DNA of 64,000 bases, taken from Bacteroidales bacterium. Lineage in GTDB: Bacteria > Bacteroidota > Bacteroidia > Bacteroidales > F082. The stretch lies in the NCBI GenBank assembly GCA_028277395.1, contig JANQGJ010000084.1, positions 1-64,000 on the forward strand, written 5' to 3'. The translations under genes were made by a program, and so were the position numbers. Shown here in pieces: positions 8,801 to 17,735 of the stretch (positions are counted from its first letter, which is position 1; every line of letters starts with the position of its first letter). The notes below the pieces were generated by a model, which saw only the letters and a program-made list of their open reading frames with translations, searched no databases and was not told the DNA's origin.

Positions 8801-9056
8801 CCCAGGAGGAATAATCTGTAACTTTTACACCTTTTGAATGATAAGATAAGCTAACAGGAATTTTTAAATTCCTAGCTTGTATGGTATAGAGCGGAATATC
8901 AATATTGGGAATTCCTGTACTTTTTGATACAGGTATATTCGTATATTGCTCTAATTGATAAACTGTTGGTGATGGTGGAATATGCCTTTCTTGAGAGTAA
9001 GTTGTTAACTTTGTAATCAGTAAGAATAAAATCCCCCAAATAATAGGTTTTTTCAT
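5841..9056 (-). CDS. RHS/YD-repeat surface protein without toxin tip
   Basis: This 1071-residue protein has a Sec signal peptide (about residues 1-21, ending TTYSQ). It opens with the block typical of large Bacteroidota RHS-type proteins (GIPNIDIPLYTIQARNLKIPV, then WVGMGWSLNAGGMITRRI). Most of the chain is beta-rich with Tyr/Asp/Gly strands expected of an RHS shell. The end has a recognisable YD repeat (GLTNYYEYDDSGRLQFEKDQ) and then stops; there is no RHS core motif, no variable toxin domain and no T9SS sorting domain. Such proteins are usually paired with a DUF6443 RHS protein, as here, but the usual order is reversed and the candidate immunity gene lies between them. The 5559-5840 gap downstream holds nothing I can identify. 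Confidence 0.8.
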   Translation of the reverse strand: MKKPIIWGILFLLITKLTTYSQERHIPPSPTVYQLEQYTNIPVSKSTGIPNIDIPLYTIQARNLKIPVSLSYHSKGVKVTDYSSWVGMGWSLNAGGMITRRIMSAPDDVKRLLDKDFDPRHAFGLGYHSDCWDFELFDNAGNLYDNNRIDYWCNNYVKNSFSEDLFLPYYHYNIKNSYIDSSPDIFTFNFNGYTGKFIIDHDGEVRCIPKNNYKIQYERTNNEEITGFEITVDDGTVYIFDKVERTTLHISESDAWDNFPEPSYSGNVLDFNPNDICVYSLVQDETLIEELFDIAYNSTWYLSAIKDHAGNPLVQFNYENETIAMKSSMRVSGTFESDAPSGYKVSWDDHIMSYNIDWVDALRLSEIIFDDGYIKFNAHTSDREDILPEVFIDMNTSKTTNAKALNNIEIYNNDNQLYKKYTFGQSYVNAKDYSESFSINKKCEYKRLFLNSLTESDGNGNAKPPFEFTYNTLELPSRLGFEQDYWGYYNQNNATSFLPALWYYPNDPIEYPVLSHLSIYPRDNHTGEIYINSTQTNEDVADRTPDPIAMKAGILEQIVYPTGGNIQFEYEPNMYFWDNQNNIGGGLRIKKISFNPGFNSIPVIKNYYYQLSDNSSHTSGLITNIPLFGKYTYTPSDEYNDARYKFHLYSHDPFQFQSSDVYYTEVIEEIPGNGYTLFEFEFPVMHGSDYRVDYNPENGDYNYINSMVNYSYHYNTAFTYPYLVTDTLPYPPNPNYSWAGNLLKKETLYNKYDVKVKEVEFQYAFMNVEKINAFYIHTDVMSPYYLISGSKKVNKKITYHHYDNGSVVEIENFDYNTIGQLALTTREQSNQDVLKFSYKYPSDYSLSSQPTNINYEAIEQMKEKNIIQIPLETVKSLNDDVIEANVMKYKNESNYYVIDTILNLSISSPVSNYVAMDPQLSGVSRDTRMESEIIHKEYDAFGNVLKVETRDGIYAYYVWAYNNQYPIAKIVSGNNISVSITPDDNSLSKSDVLTDIQNDVSYLQTLLSSYINNNEYQVTIYTYMPLVGMTSQTDSSGLTNYYEYDDSGRLQFEKDQYGKILKKYEYHYFEN

Positions 9057-9314
9057 GTTATTAATATTTTTAAGTTATCATTTATCATTGTTACATTTAC
9101 AAATGGTAATCAAGATCATATCATTAAGTTATTTATATCATACCTAATACTAGCTGAAAAGGATTACTGAGTAAAAGCGTTGTACTAGTTATTACCTTTA
9201 AGTTTTTTCATTTTGCTCAATCTATCATCTTTTATTGAGGATGCACACTTTCTTAGAATTTTTCTAAAAGATCATTGTATAATAAATTAAAACAATAAAC
9301 AGATTTCCTATTAA

Positions 9315-9884
9315 TTAATATATTTCTTTCCCATTTCTTGTAAAAGATTTAAGATTCCATACATAATTATCTTTAAACTCAAGCCCTAAATAGCCGTATC
9401 TCATACTCCAATAGATATAGTTTAAATCAAAAGATCTGTTTTTCATATTTCCACGAGATTCTATTGCCTTTATCTTATAACACCTTTTCGTGTTAAATTC
9501 AACTTCTTCTGATGCTTCAAGATTCTCTTCATTCAAATAAAGAATAATCCCCGGGTACTTTAAGTCATTTTTACCTAAACGTAATTTAAACTCAACCTTA
9601 CTACCATATTTATCAGAGGATAGTTTTAACAACTCAATATTACCCATAACAAATAATGTTTGAACCGTACTTGGTAACAATGATAAATGATCATCAGCGT
9701 TAAAATAGGATTCAACACTCTCTATAATTATTGTATCAATCTCTCCCTTATTCGATTCAAATATCAATCTGTCACCTTTTTTATAAGGTTGCCATTCCAA
9801 ATCTGTTTCAGATAATTTATATCTTTTACAAGAAAAAATCATTGCAGATAGAATCAAGATAAAAAAAATTACTCTATTTTTCAT
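9315..9884 (-). CDS. Small lipoprotein, candidate immunity protein for the RHS-lipase
   Basis: This 189-residue protein has a lipoprotein signal with an F-S-C lipobox (Cys19), so it should sit on the periplasmic side of a membrane. The mature part is beta-rich with alternating charged residues and contains no domain I recognise. It begins 55 bases after the stop of the RHS-lipase gene on the same strand. By the general rule for polymorphic toxins, the first small gene after a toxin tip encodes its immunity protein. A lipase acting on membrane lipids from the periplasm would require a periplasmic antidote, which fits the lipid anchor. The assignment is positional only. The 258-base gap that follows (9057-9314) shows no gene. 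Confidence 0.5.
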   Translation of the reverse strand: MKNRVIFFILILSAMIFSCKRYKLSETDLEWQPYKKGDRLIFESNKGEIDTIIIESVESYFNADDHLSLLPSTVQTLFVMGNIELLKLSSDKYGSKVEFKLRLGKNDLKYPGIILYLNEENLEASEEVEFNTKRCYKIKAIESRGNMKNRSFDLNYIYWSMRYGYLGLEFKDNYVWNLKSFTRNGKEIY

Positions 9885-9939
9885 AACCTTTCATTTCTTC
9901 TAATTAAATAGTTGTAAAGCTACCTTTAAATTAATATTG

Positions 9940-12900
9940 TTAATCACCTTTTTCTCTATATCGTATAAAAGGATCAGATGTATCATCAACACTTCTCAAT
10001 ATAAATTCATCATTATCATATACATTATGACCACCTCTTGTAAATATATTTGCTCTAGGTTGACCTTTCCCTCCCATTATTGTCCCATAGTAAAAGTTGC
10101 TATCATCAATACCATTAATTTTACCAAATTTAGTACCACCATTAGGTAAATAGTTTCTAGAAGAAATCATATCATTTTCATGACTATATTGAATTCCTAA
10201 AACTCCTGATGGATGATCAATATCTGTGGGCTGATGTGGTGTAATATATTCGGCAACTTCTATATTATAAAGAGGATTTCCATCTGCATCTGTGTAACTT
10301 TGCAACTGTTCAATAAAACCAGCTGCATGAGCTCCACCTTGGCTATGTGATATCACTTTTATAGTTTCCCCTGCATCTAAAACAATATCTTCATTTTGAA
10401 CCATTTCATGAAATAAAACAGCTTTTGCCATGCCATCCAACCTCCTATCGGATGCCTGTGAATTCCAAAATGATGAACCACTAGTGAATCCTACTTTTTC
10501 ATCATCGTATTTATCAATAAAATATGCAGCAATATCAATATCTTTTCTTCCAAAGGTATTCTCACCCTTGCTCCAATACTCAAAAACATCCTTCTTATAG
10601 ATACCTGTTTTCCCTCCCAAACCATTATAGACATGTCTAGCTTGATCTCGTGCACCATGCCAGAACCTTAATCCACCAATGAATAAAATATATCTCCCAT
10701 CAGGATCAATTGCATTTACAGGATTATTACCAACATAGGTGTATGGGGAAATGTCTGGATATTTTTCTGATAGAGGATCGATTGTTATAAATCGGGCAAT
10801 TGCTGGATCATTAAACCTTTCTCCATAATCGTACCAATCCAAATCAAAATCATCTTGTAATTCCTTACCATTATATTTGTATTTATTCTCAGAATATGAG
10901 TTACCAATGTAGGTAAGTGATTCTCCCATATCCATACCATAGGGGTAATAGCTGTTATCTTGTAAAACTTTACCATTCTGATCAAAAGAAACTCGCGTAT
11001 TACCTAAATGATCTTTAATAAAAAATTCATAACTAAACCCACCATTTCCATCTGAAACAGCCCTACCCTCAGGTGTTAATATGTAATCTGCTATATTATT
11101 CAAATAAACAATACTTCCAAGATAATCTATTGGATCATCTCTTTCAGAATTTACTGAAGTTGACTTTTGTAATTTATCGCCGCTGGCTGAATAGATATAG
11201 TCAATTGCTTTGAATGCACCAGCACTAATACTTATATGCTTTGGAAGATTGAGTATATTATAATCGATATTATCAATTTGCTTGTTAAGATCTTTTGTCA
11301 TATTACCGTTCTGATCGTAAACATATTCTTCGGCTGTCAGATATGAGCCATTGTCAGAAAAACCATTTTCCTGGCAATTAGTACCAGTTGCATCGTTTAT
11401 ATATTTTAACTGGTTTCCGTTATATCCATAGGAAAGGTTATCAATTAAATCATAAGTATCAGTCCCTCCAATTTCCCCATTACGCGATAAAGTTTTAATA
11501 TTTCCATTTTTATTGTATGAATATTGAGTAGTATATTTATCTGCATCCTTGAATGTACAACTTAGTATTCGATTGCATCCATCATAGCTAAAATCATATT
11601 GCTTTAATGTTTCAAAATGATTTGACTGCCAGGATATTCTTCCTATATTACCATTGTATAATGCTCCACTTGACATATTATTATAATCAAGTTTCATCGT
11701 AAAGAGATCTTCACCAGGATTGCTAATATCATTCATGTCGGTTAACCAGCCCCTTATATTGTACTTATATCTTATATCCTGCATAAATGAACTTTGGTTA
11801 CCACTCAGGTATTTCTGAGAAAGCTGTCCTATTTCAGCATATTCCTGGTTACTTAAAACTATCCAATCCTGATTATTGATTTTATGTTCCGTTTCCAATA
11901 TTCTGCCTACCTGGTCATATAAGAATCTCTGACAGATCGTATTAGTTTCCCAACCAACATCTATAGTTTCTCTTGTTTCTTCAACTTCACCAGTGAAATT
12001 AATTTGTGATGATAAAACGGTTTGTCCTCCCAAATGATTATCGGTTATGGTTTGGACAGCATTTTTGTATTTATCATAATATATAACGGTTGTTAACCAA
12101 TCATCTGATACCAGTAGTCCATCATGTAGTAATACTTTAGTTCTAGTGATGGTCGTCAGTCCCTTTGTTTCTGATGAGTATGTGTTATTATCCAAAAAAT
12201 AAAATGGTAAATCAGTAGACAAAAAATCGTAATCTGATGAAACCAACTCAAGCTCCAATGCCTGATAATCATCATAATATGCTATCGTCATTATTTCATC
12301 GAAACCGGTCAGGACTGGAAAAGCTGTATTCGAATATCCAGTCCCGATAATATAGGTTTCAAATAGTGTACATGATGAAGAATTTACCTCTGTTTGCATC
12401 TCATCCTGAGATAAAGTAGTACTATGATGATATATACCCGAGATAATAGCCCGATTAAACATATCATATTTGTTAAACAACCATTCATTTGATTGTCGGA
12501 GAATACCATCCTGAGTCAGTACTAACTGATCATTATTATTATAAACCATGTAAATCTCATCAATACCAGGTAACTTTTTTATGATTATTCTATTTCTATT
12601 ATCATACTGGTAATAGAAACAGAGCTGTTTCACCCAACCGATACTTAAATCAAAGGTTTGAGGAGTTGTACCGGAAGGTAGTTGTGAATATGTTTCAGGT
12701 GGGAGTACATATCTCAGATGTCCAAAATCATCATATACATATTGTGTTATTAAATCTTCAGTTCCTGTTTTTATAATCTTTTTTACAACCCGGTTTTGCA
12801 AATCCTTATATTCAATACTTACATGCCCGTCTTCGTCGGTATTTATTAACTTAAAAAGGGAATTTGCAGGATAGCATCCAACCTTCATCAGTTGATTATT

Positions 12901-13638
12901 TTCAGAAACCCTGAATTGATAAACTTCGCTATTCGTTTCATTTGTTTTATATTCATTATCCCGCGTATGTGATTCATCAAAACTCCAGTCGTAACCAGGA
13001 CTACTTTGTCCGACAATTCTGTTTAATGGAGAGTCATCAAAAACCTTATCATAAAAAGGATAATTTCCATCTGTTCCTTCATAATAACAATTGTGAAATG
13101 TAACCACCTCTGTTTCAGGCGACGTACGATAACCACCAGGTCCATCACTGTTTGCATCCTGAGCAATTGCGTAAGGCAGGTATTCTTTTTTCCTACGTCC
13201 AACATCATCATACAAAACAGGAATAATTACATCATTACCATAAGCGGATGCCTTTACCATTGTCTGTTGAATTTCTCGTCCAAGACCATCATAATACGTA
13301 ATACTTTCTTTCCAATCATTCTCATAATCAACTTGATTGTGAACTGGAATAGATTCTGAAAAGTTATTTCGTATCGGCTCAAACACCCTAATATAATTGA
13401 GGTTAAACTCGCCATCAGTAACAGGAGTCCCACCGTTCAAAGGCAAATTAGGGTCAATATATGCAAGAAAATTATTATGTCCTGTTGTTTTAAAACCAGC
13501 AATAAAAGTTAATGAAACTCTTGCAACCTCCACATCATTTTCGTAAGTAGAAATAATTCTCTCATTCATGCCATCATCCTGTGCATAAATGAACAACTGT
13601 GTGAAACAAATAAAAAAAATAAATATATAATTCTTCAT
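9940..13638 (-). CDS. DUF6443 RHS protein with lipase-like C-terminal toxin domain
   Basis: This 1232-residue protein has a Sec signal peptide (ending IYAQ) and a DUF6443-like N-terminal block (DWKESITYYDGLGREIQQTM). Many YD/RHS repeats follow, and the RHS core ends at DPDGR (Arg982), the usual border before a variable tip. The tip, residues about 983-1232, does not resemble RHS. It contains SHSQGG, a nucleophile elbow of the lipase/alpha-beta hydrolase type, with Ser1099. Asp1156 (HENDMIS) and His1204 (RGGHNVYD) follow in the right order and spacing to complete a Ser-Asp-His triad. The likely activity is a phospholipase or related esterase acting on target-cell lipids. The triad is inferred from motifs. 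No T9SS domain is present, so the export route past the periplasm is unclear. A small lipoprotein gene follows 55 bases downstream. Confidence 0.82.
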   Translation of the reverse strand: MKNYIFIFFICFTQLFIYAQDDGMNERIISTYENDVEVARVSLTFIAGFKTTGHNNFLAYIDPNLPLNGGTPVTDGEFNLNYIRVFEPIRNNFSESIPVHNQVDYENDWKESITYYDGLGREIQQTMVKASAYGNDVIIPVLYDDVGRRKKEYLPYAIAQDANSDGPGGYRTSPETEVVTFHNCYYEGTDGNYPFYDKVFDDSPLNRIVGQSSPGYDWSFDESHTRDNEYKTNETNSEVYQFRVSENNQLMKVGCYPANSLFKLINTDEDGHVSIEYKDLQNRVVKKIIKTGTEDLITQYVYDDFGHLRYVLPPETYSQLPSGTTPQTFDLSIGWVKQLCFYYQYDNRNRIIIKKLPGIDEIYMVYNNNDQLVLTQDGILRQSNEWLFNKYDMFNRAIISGIYHHSTTLSQDEMQTEVNSSSCTLFETYIIGTGYSNTAFPVLTGFDEIMTIAYYDDYQALELELVSSDYDFLSTDLPFYFLDNNTYSSETKGLTTITRTKVLLHDGLLVSDDWLTTVIYYDKYKNAVQTITDNHLGGQTVLSSQINFTGEVEETRETIDVGWETNTICQRFLYDQVGRILETEHKINNQDWIVLSNQEYAEIGQLSQKYLSGNQSSFMQDIRYKYNIRGWLTDMNDISNPGEDLFTMKLDYNNMSSGALYNGNIGRISWQSNHFETLKQYDFSYDGCNRILSCTFKDADKYTTQYSYNKNGNIKTLSRNGEIGGTDTYDLIDNLSYGYNGNQLKYINDATGTNCQENGFSDNGSYLTAEEYVYDQNGNMTKDLNKQIDNIDYNILNLPKHISISAGAFKAIDYIYSASGDKLQKSTSVNSERDDPIDYLGSIVYLNNIADYILTPEGRAVSDGNGGFSYEFFIKDHLGNTRVSFDQNGKVLQDNSYYPYGMDMGESLTYIGNSYSENKYKYNGKELQDDFDLDWYDYGERFNDPAIARFITIDPLSEKYPDISPYTYVGNNPVNAIDPDGRYILFIGGLRFWHGARDQARHVYNGLGGKTGIYKKDVFEYWSKGENTFGRKDIDIAAYFIDKYDDEKVGFTSGSSFWNSQASDRRLDGMAKAVLFHEMVQNEDIVLDAGETIKVISHSQGGAHAAGFIEQLQSYTDADGNPLYNIEVAEYITPHQPTDIDHPSGVLGIQYSHENDMISSRNYLPNGGTKFGKINGIDDSNFYYGTIMGGKGQPRANIFTRGGHNVYDNDEFILRSVDDTSDPFIRYREKGD

Positions 13639-13650
13639 AATATTATGTGT

Positions 13651-15693
13651 TTACAGTTTAATTACTTTGAGTGTACTGGCTAATTCTTTATAAAGCACTT
13701 TTATATAATATACTCCCGGTTCCAATTTACTAGTATTGATTTCTTTGTTAAAACTGATGTCGTTTGTAATTCGGGATTCAGTAAATAATACATTTCCTGA
13801 CTCAGTTATCATTTGATATTCTATTTTGTTTTCAGGTTCAACATTTTGGATATGTAAGTTAACCAAATGCTTTGCAGGTACAGGATATACAGTGAATTTC
13901 ACATCACTTACTACCTGAACAATAGTCATATCATTTGTACTACAACCATTAGAGTCTTTTGTGACAACATTAATATGATAACTACCTTCTTCAAAGTTTT
14001 CCGTATTCAATTCAATGTAATCACTGGTTTCAGATGTACTCCATAAATACTCATCAAACTTGTTATTAGTAGTTATTTTCACAATATCTCCCCTTTTAAC
14101 CTGAATATCCTCACCTAAATCTACCTGTAATGGGTGATTGATATGAATATAAATTGTATCAGATGTTATACATCCCTGCTCGTCTCTGACTTCCAGGTAA
14201 TATTTTCCAGTAGAGTCTGCTATAAATTCACAACCACCTTCAATATCATTCCACAGGTATTTCGAAAATCCTGAATCAGCCACTATAACAAATTGGGTTC
14301 CACATAAACTTGTATCGTTTGGTAATCTGACCGTAACACTAAAATCACAATCATACAATTTTGTTAGATAAAAATCCTCTCTGGTACCTTGTTGCGTAGT
14401 ATCGGTTAGTACTTTCATGTTATCGTTATAATTACCTGTGAGATAAAGATAATTAAGGCTGTCTATAAGCATTCTTCCAGCAAAATCACTGTTTGTATCC
14501 CCTATTGCTTCAATAAACTTAAACTGACCATCACCATTGTATTTTACAACAAAAATGTCACTTGAAAACTCTTGAGATACTACTTTATAGTCACCTTCTT
14601 CTATCACTCCTCTAAAGCTTCCATTTATATAAATCTCACCTCTACTATTAACAATACAATTAGAGAGGTACTCATTTCCAGCCCCACCAAATGTTCTAGT
14701 CCATATAGGTTCACCATAAGGATTATATTTAACAATAAAAGCATCTAGTTTTCCATTTGACACTAAAGTGTCATTGTTTTCAGTTATAATATTACCACTG
14801 AATGAACCAGCAACCAATATATTGTTTAAACTATCAACTACTAATGATTTACAATAATCAGAATAGTCTCCTCCAATTTGTTTTATATGTTGAGTAACAA
14901 AATTTTGATCAAATTTAATAAGGTAACCATCGCTTCGTCCAATTGATTTAATACTATTTTCATTAACAATCAATTCTTTCTCAAATGATCCCGTCAGGTA
15001 AATACTTCCTTGCAAATCAAATCTAATGTCATTTAAAACTTTTTTTCCTAAACCACTTAATAAAATAAGATTTTCAGGTTTGCCAGTTGGTTTATATTGT
15101 AATAGATAAATGTCTGATTTACACTGACTTTTATAAATCGAATCCTGGAACATTATCTGATTAAAAGAACCTCCTACTAAAATACCAAAGTCTTTTCTTT
15201 CTGCTAAAATTACAGGATTCGAATTGAAATATCCTTTAAGTTCTGTAATTCTGCTTCTATCACCGTTTTTATCAATCTTGTCAATAAATAATATGGTAAA
15301 ATTCTCACCCTCATCTGATTTTACATCTTTAATATTTATATTATACTGATATCCACAGATGTAGCTTTGACCTGATTCACCAATTACAATTGTTTTAATA
15401 TGGTAATAATTATCTGACTTAAGTTTTTGTTCCCAGACACTGTCACCATCGCTATTAAATTTGGCAATAAAAACATCTTCCTGATGTCCAAAAATACGTT
15501 TATCAACCCTTGTAGAATCCTTAAAGTTTCCAACAACATAAATGTTGTTATCATCATCTATAACCATATCACTAACCAGGTCCCAACTTGTTCCTTTTGA
15601 GTTATTGAGCCATTTAACTGATAACGGTGATTGTGCAAAGGTTTTACAAATGACAAAGAATAACAGGGTTATTATAAAATGTTCTTTTCTCAT
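13651..15693 (-). CDS. SBBP-type beta-propeller protein with T9SS sorting domain
   Basis: The chosen start at 15693 (MRKEH...) begins a good signal peptide ending KTFAQ; the frame is open to an ATG at 15726. The mature protein has repeated blades of the SBBP/NHL-like type, each with a motif such as NIYVVGNF, SIYLTGSF or YLYLTGNY followed by an F/L-x-K-Y/F strand, over about residues 35-440. Two Ig-like/gliding-type segments with Cys-Ser and DLGEDIQV follow. The last ~75 residues (FTVYPVPAKHLVNLHI ... VYYIKVLYK) are a type A T9SS sorting domain, so it should be displayed or released at the cell surface. It lies 12 bases before the RHS-lipase gene and close behind the fibre-like gene, so it is probably cotranscribed with both. 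Confidence 0.8.
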   Translation of the reverse strand: MRKEHFIITLLFFVICKTFAQSPLSVKWLNNSKGTSWDLVSDMVIDDDNNIYVVGNFKDSTRVDKRIFGHQEDVFIAKFNSDGDSVWEQKLKSDNYYHIKTIVIGESGQSYICGYQYNINIKDVKSDEGENFTILFIDKIDKNGDRSRITELKGYFNSNPVILAERKDFGILVGGSFNQIMFQDSIYKSQCKSDIYLLQYKPTGKPENLILLSGLGKKVLNDIRFDLQGSIYLTGSFEKELIVNENSIKSIGRSDGYLIKFDQNFVTQHIKQIGGDYSDYCKSLVVDSLNNILVAGSFSGNIITENNDTLVSNGKLDAFIVKYNPYGEPIWTRTFGGAGNEYLSNCIVNSRGEIYINGSFRGVIEEGDYKVVSQEFSSDIFVVKYNGDGQFKFIEAIGDTNSDFAGRMLIDSLNYLYLTGNYNDNMKVLTDTTQQGTREDFYLTKLYDCDFSVTVRLPNDTSLCGTQFVIVADSGFSKYLWNDIEGGCEFIADSTGKYYLEVRDEQGCITSDTIYIHINHPLQVDLGEDIQVKRGDIVKITTNNKFDEYLWSTSETSDYIELNTENFEEGSYHINVVTKDSNGCSTNDMTIVQVVSDVKFTVYPVPAKHLVNLHIQNVEPENKIEYQMITESGNVLFTESRITNDISFNKEINTSKLEPGVYYIKVLYKELASTLKVIKL

Positions 15694-15730
15694 ATCGATA
15701 AGTTTTTTATAATGAAATACCTTCATGATA

Positions 15731-17083
15731 TTAATCCTGGTTTGCGATCTTCTCCAGCTTTTTCGTCAACTCATCAATTCTCAATATTAATGCATCTATA
15801 ACTTCATAACTATTGTCAAGTTGTTTCTGCTGTTCAATTGTATATAAGGTTAGTTCTTCAACTTTCCGTAAGAGCAAATCATCCATTTCACCAACACCAT
15901 ATCCATTTTTAATAAATTCTTCAGCAGATGGAACTTCAGGAAGATGCTTATGTTCTTTTATAAACGCTTCAACTTCATTTAAAGGTTTAAGGTTGTAATC
16001 ATCATAAAAAACATAATCTGAGGTTGGAACACTTAAAACTATCTCCAGCTCTTCAGCAAGAATCTTACCAGCTACAGAAAGTTTATAGTTATTTGATACG
16101 GTTGTTCCAATACCAACATTTCCATTTAAATAAGAGATATCAGTACCATTTGAATTTAACTGCCATAAACTTAATTCACCGGGATCGATCCAGGTAGCTT
16201 TTCCCTGTGCATCTGATTTCAAAACATAACCATCAAGTGGTTGGTTAGTATCATCCCAAAGTGTAAAATGATTGGTATAGGTACTTCCTTTAACGTGCAA
16301 GTTATATTCCGGTTCAGGAGTCCCAACCCCAATATTTCCATTATTTCGTATTATTAAGGTATTGGGATTGGCAAAATCATTGAACTTTATATAACTTAAT
16401 CCATCATTTCCATCATTGTTCATGCAAAATATCAATCCGTGCTGTGTATAAGAAGTATGTGTTTTAAAAACTGCATCACCTGGTTGTGAAGTAGGTGCAA
16501 AATCATTTGCATTTTTTGCAATAGAAATTTCAAGTTCAGCTGACCCATCACCAAGTTTAATCCTGGGCCGACTTGTACCATAGACATGAAGCTTTGATGC
16601 CGGATCTGTAGTACCAATCCCTACATATCCATTTAATCCGTCCAATGTCATTAACATTGGATGTTCGAATTCAGGGTTGTTCGAATTAAAAAACAGTTTC
16701 CCCCATTCAGTAGAACTCCCCCACTCGATTTCTGAATAAAGTTTATTAAATGTAAGCCTATCTCTTAATTCTATCCTTCCTGCAACATTTAATGAGTTTT
16801 GAGACATAAGTGCAGCAGGATCACCAATATAAATATTATAATCATATTCATACATTACACTATTTCCAATGGTTGGAGGGTCTTTAGCAACCTCAACCCA
16901 TTTGGTAATATAATCATTCTTTATGATTCTTTCCTCTTCTGCAGCTACAAAGGTGGGAGTTTCCTTTGGATCCAATTCGTCAACAGTTCTAGTCTGTGCA
17001 ACAGCTTGCATTGTTCCAGCAAATACTGTAATTACCGTGATTATAATGACTTTTAATGTCAAGAAATTCGAGTTAATTTTCAT
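15731..17083 (-). CDS. Phage-tail-fibre-like exported protein, first gene of the RHS cassette
   Basis: This 450-residue protein has a signal peptide (ending AVAQT). The body contains repeats typical of trimeric fibre proteins (GYVGIGTTDPASKLHV, then NIGVGTPEPEYNLHV, then NVGIGTTVSNNYKLSV). The C-terminal part has HKHLPEVPSAEEF and GVGEMDDLLLRKVEELTLY, a conserved ending of Bacteroidota fibre-like proteins. It runs into a coiled coil (ELTKKLEKI) that may drive trimer formation. In other Bacteroidota genomes such genes often sit beside RHS genes; here it leads the cassette, so it may help present or anchor the RHS proteins. The upstream 350 bases hold no clear minus-strand promoter. Confidence 0.75.
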   Translation of the reverse strand: MKINSNFLTLKVIIITVITVFAGTMQAVAQTRTVDELDPKETPTFVAAEEERIIKNDYITKWVEVAKDPPTIGNSVMYEYDYNIYIGDPAALMSQNSLNVAGRIELRDRLTFNKLYSEIEWGSSTEWGKLFFNSNNPEFEHPMLMTLDGLNGYVGIGTTDPASKLHVYGTSRPRIKLGDGSAELEISIAKNANDFAPTSQPGDAVFKTHTSYTQHGLIFCMNNDGNDGLSYIKFNDFANPNTLIIRNNGNIGVGTPEPEYNLHVKGSTYTNHFTLWDDTNQPLDGYVLKSDAQGKATWIDPGELSLWQLNSNGTDISYLNGNVGIGTTVSNNYKLSVAGKILAEELEIVLSVPTSDYVFYDDYNLKPLNEVEAFIKEHKHLPEVPSAEEFIKNGYGVGEMDDLLLRKVEELTLYTIEQQKQLDNSYEVIDALILRIDELTKKLEKIANQD

Positions 17084-17422
17084 TTCTAATTTATTTTAAA
17101 TTAATAAGTATCTTCAATTGTTCAATTTTACTTTCGGATTTATCCTGATAGAAATAACTTGTGATAGGTTGGGTCATGATTATCAGGTTAAATTTTAAGC
17201 GAATTTATTGTAAAAGTTTTCAATTCTACAACTTTTGGTAGTTATTTTTTATACAAGCATGTAGCTTACAATAACAATGTTATATCTTAATATTCTGTTT
17301 TTAAACCCCTTATAAATCTATTTAGATTCTTTCTAAATTTTAAAAGTTGTTTGCTTTTCAGCTTCTAACATTACCTGGGTTATAAAAATGACTCAAATTT
17401 ACTACCGTAAAAATTTATTCCC

Positions 17423-17430
17423 TACCTTTG
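17423..17430 (+). promoter_or_regulatory. -7 promoter box (TACCTTTG) of the B12 operon
   Basis: TACCTTTG matches TAnnTTTG and lies directly before the cobalamin riboswitch, so transcription would start at the first riboswitch bases. Confidence 0.6.
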
Positions 17431-17437
17431 TCACCAG

Positions 17438-17650
17438 CTAAGGTGTCAATTCCATCTGACCTGATGGATGACTTAATAGGGAAACAGGTTGGATTCCTGT
17501 ACAGTTCCCGCTGCTGTGATACTCATTTACAGCTTTTGAAACCTGGTCACTTATCGCTAAGGCGATTGGGAAGGCCTCAAAAGTGAGTTAGTCAGAAGAC
17601 CTGCCCTGGTGCTAGTAATCAAAGCTTTCGGGATAAAAGCAAGGTGATTT
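17438..17650 (+). ncRNA. Cobalamin (AdoCbl) riboswitch
   Basis: The core elements are present in order: a 5' AAGGTGTC element, TTAATAGGGAA, CAGG-TTGGATTCCTG, the nearly invariant ACAGTTCCCGCTGCTGTGAT, GGGAAGGCCTC, and the closing GTCAGAAGACCTGCC. This is a class-I cobalamin riboswitch about 85-300 bases before the first gene at 17736. The region after the aptamer has no strong terminator with a T-run, so control of translation initiation is plausible. It should repress the four downstream genes when B12 is plentiful. Confidence 0.95.
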
Positions 17651-17735
17651 ATCTGTCATTCTATCAAGTTTAATCCTGTAAAGTTTTGAGGTTTAATTAA
17701 TTATAATTTTTATTTTAAATCTTAAAGCTTTTTTT

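Noticed and set aside
5841..13638. One split or frameshifted giant RHS gene
   Set aside because: Both RHS-type proteins have their own signal peptide and distinct N-terminal domains, and a separate lipoprotein gene lies between them, so they are separate genes.
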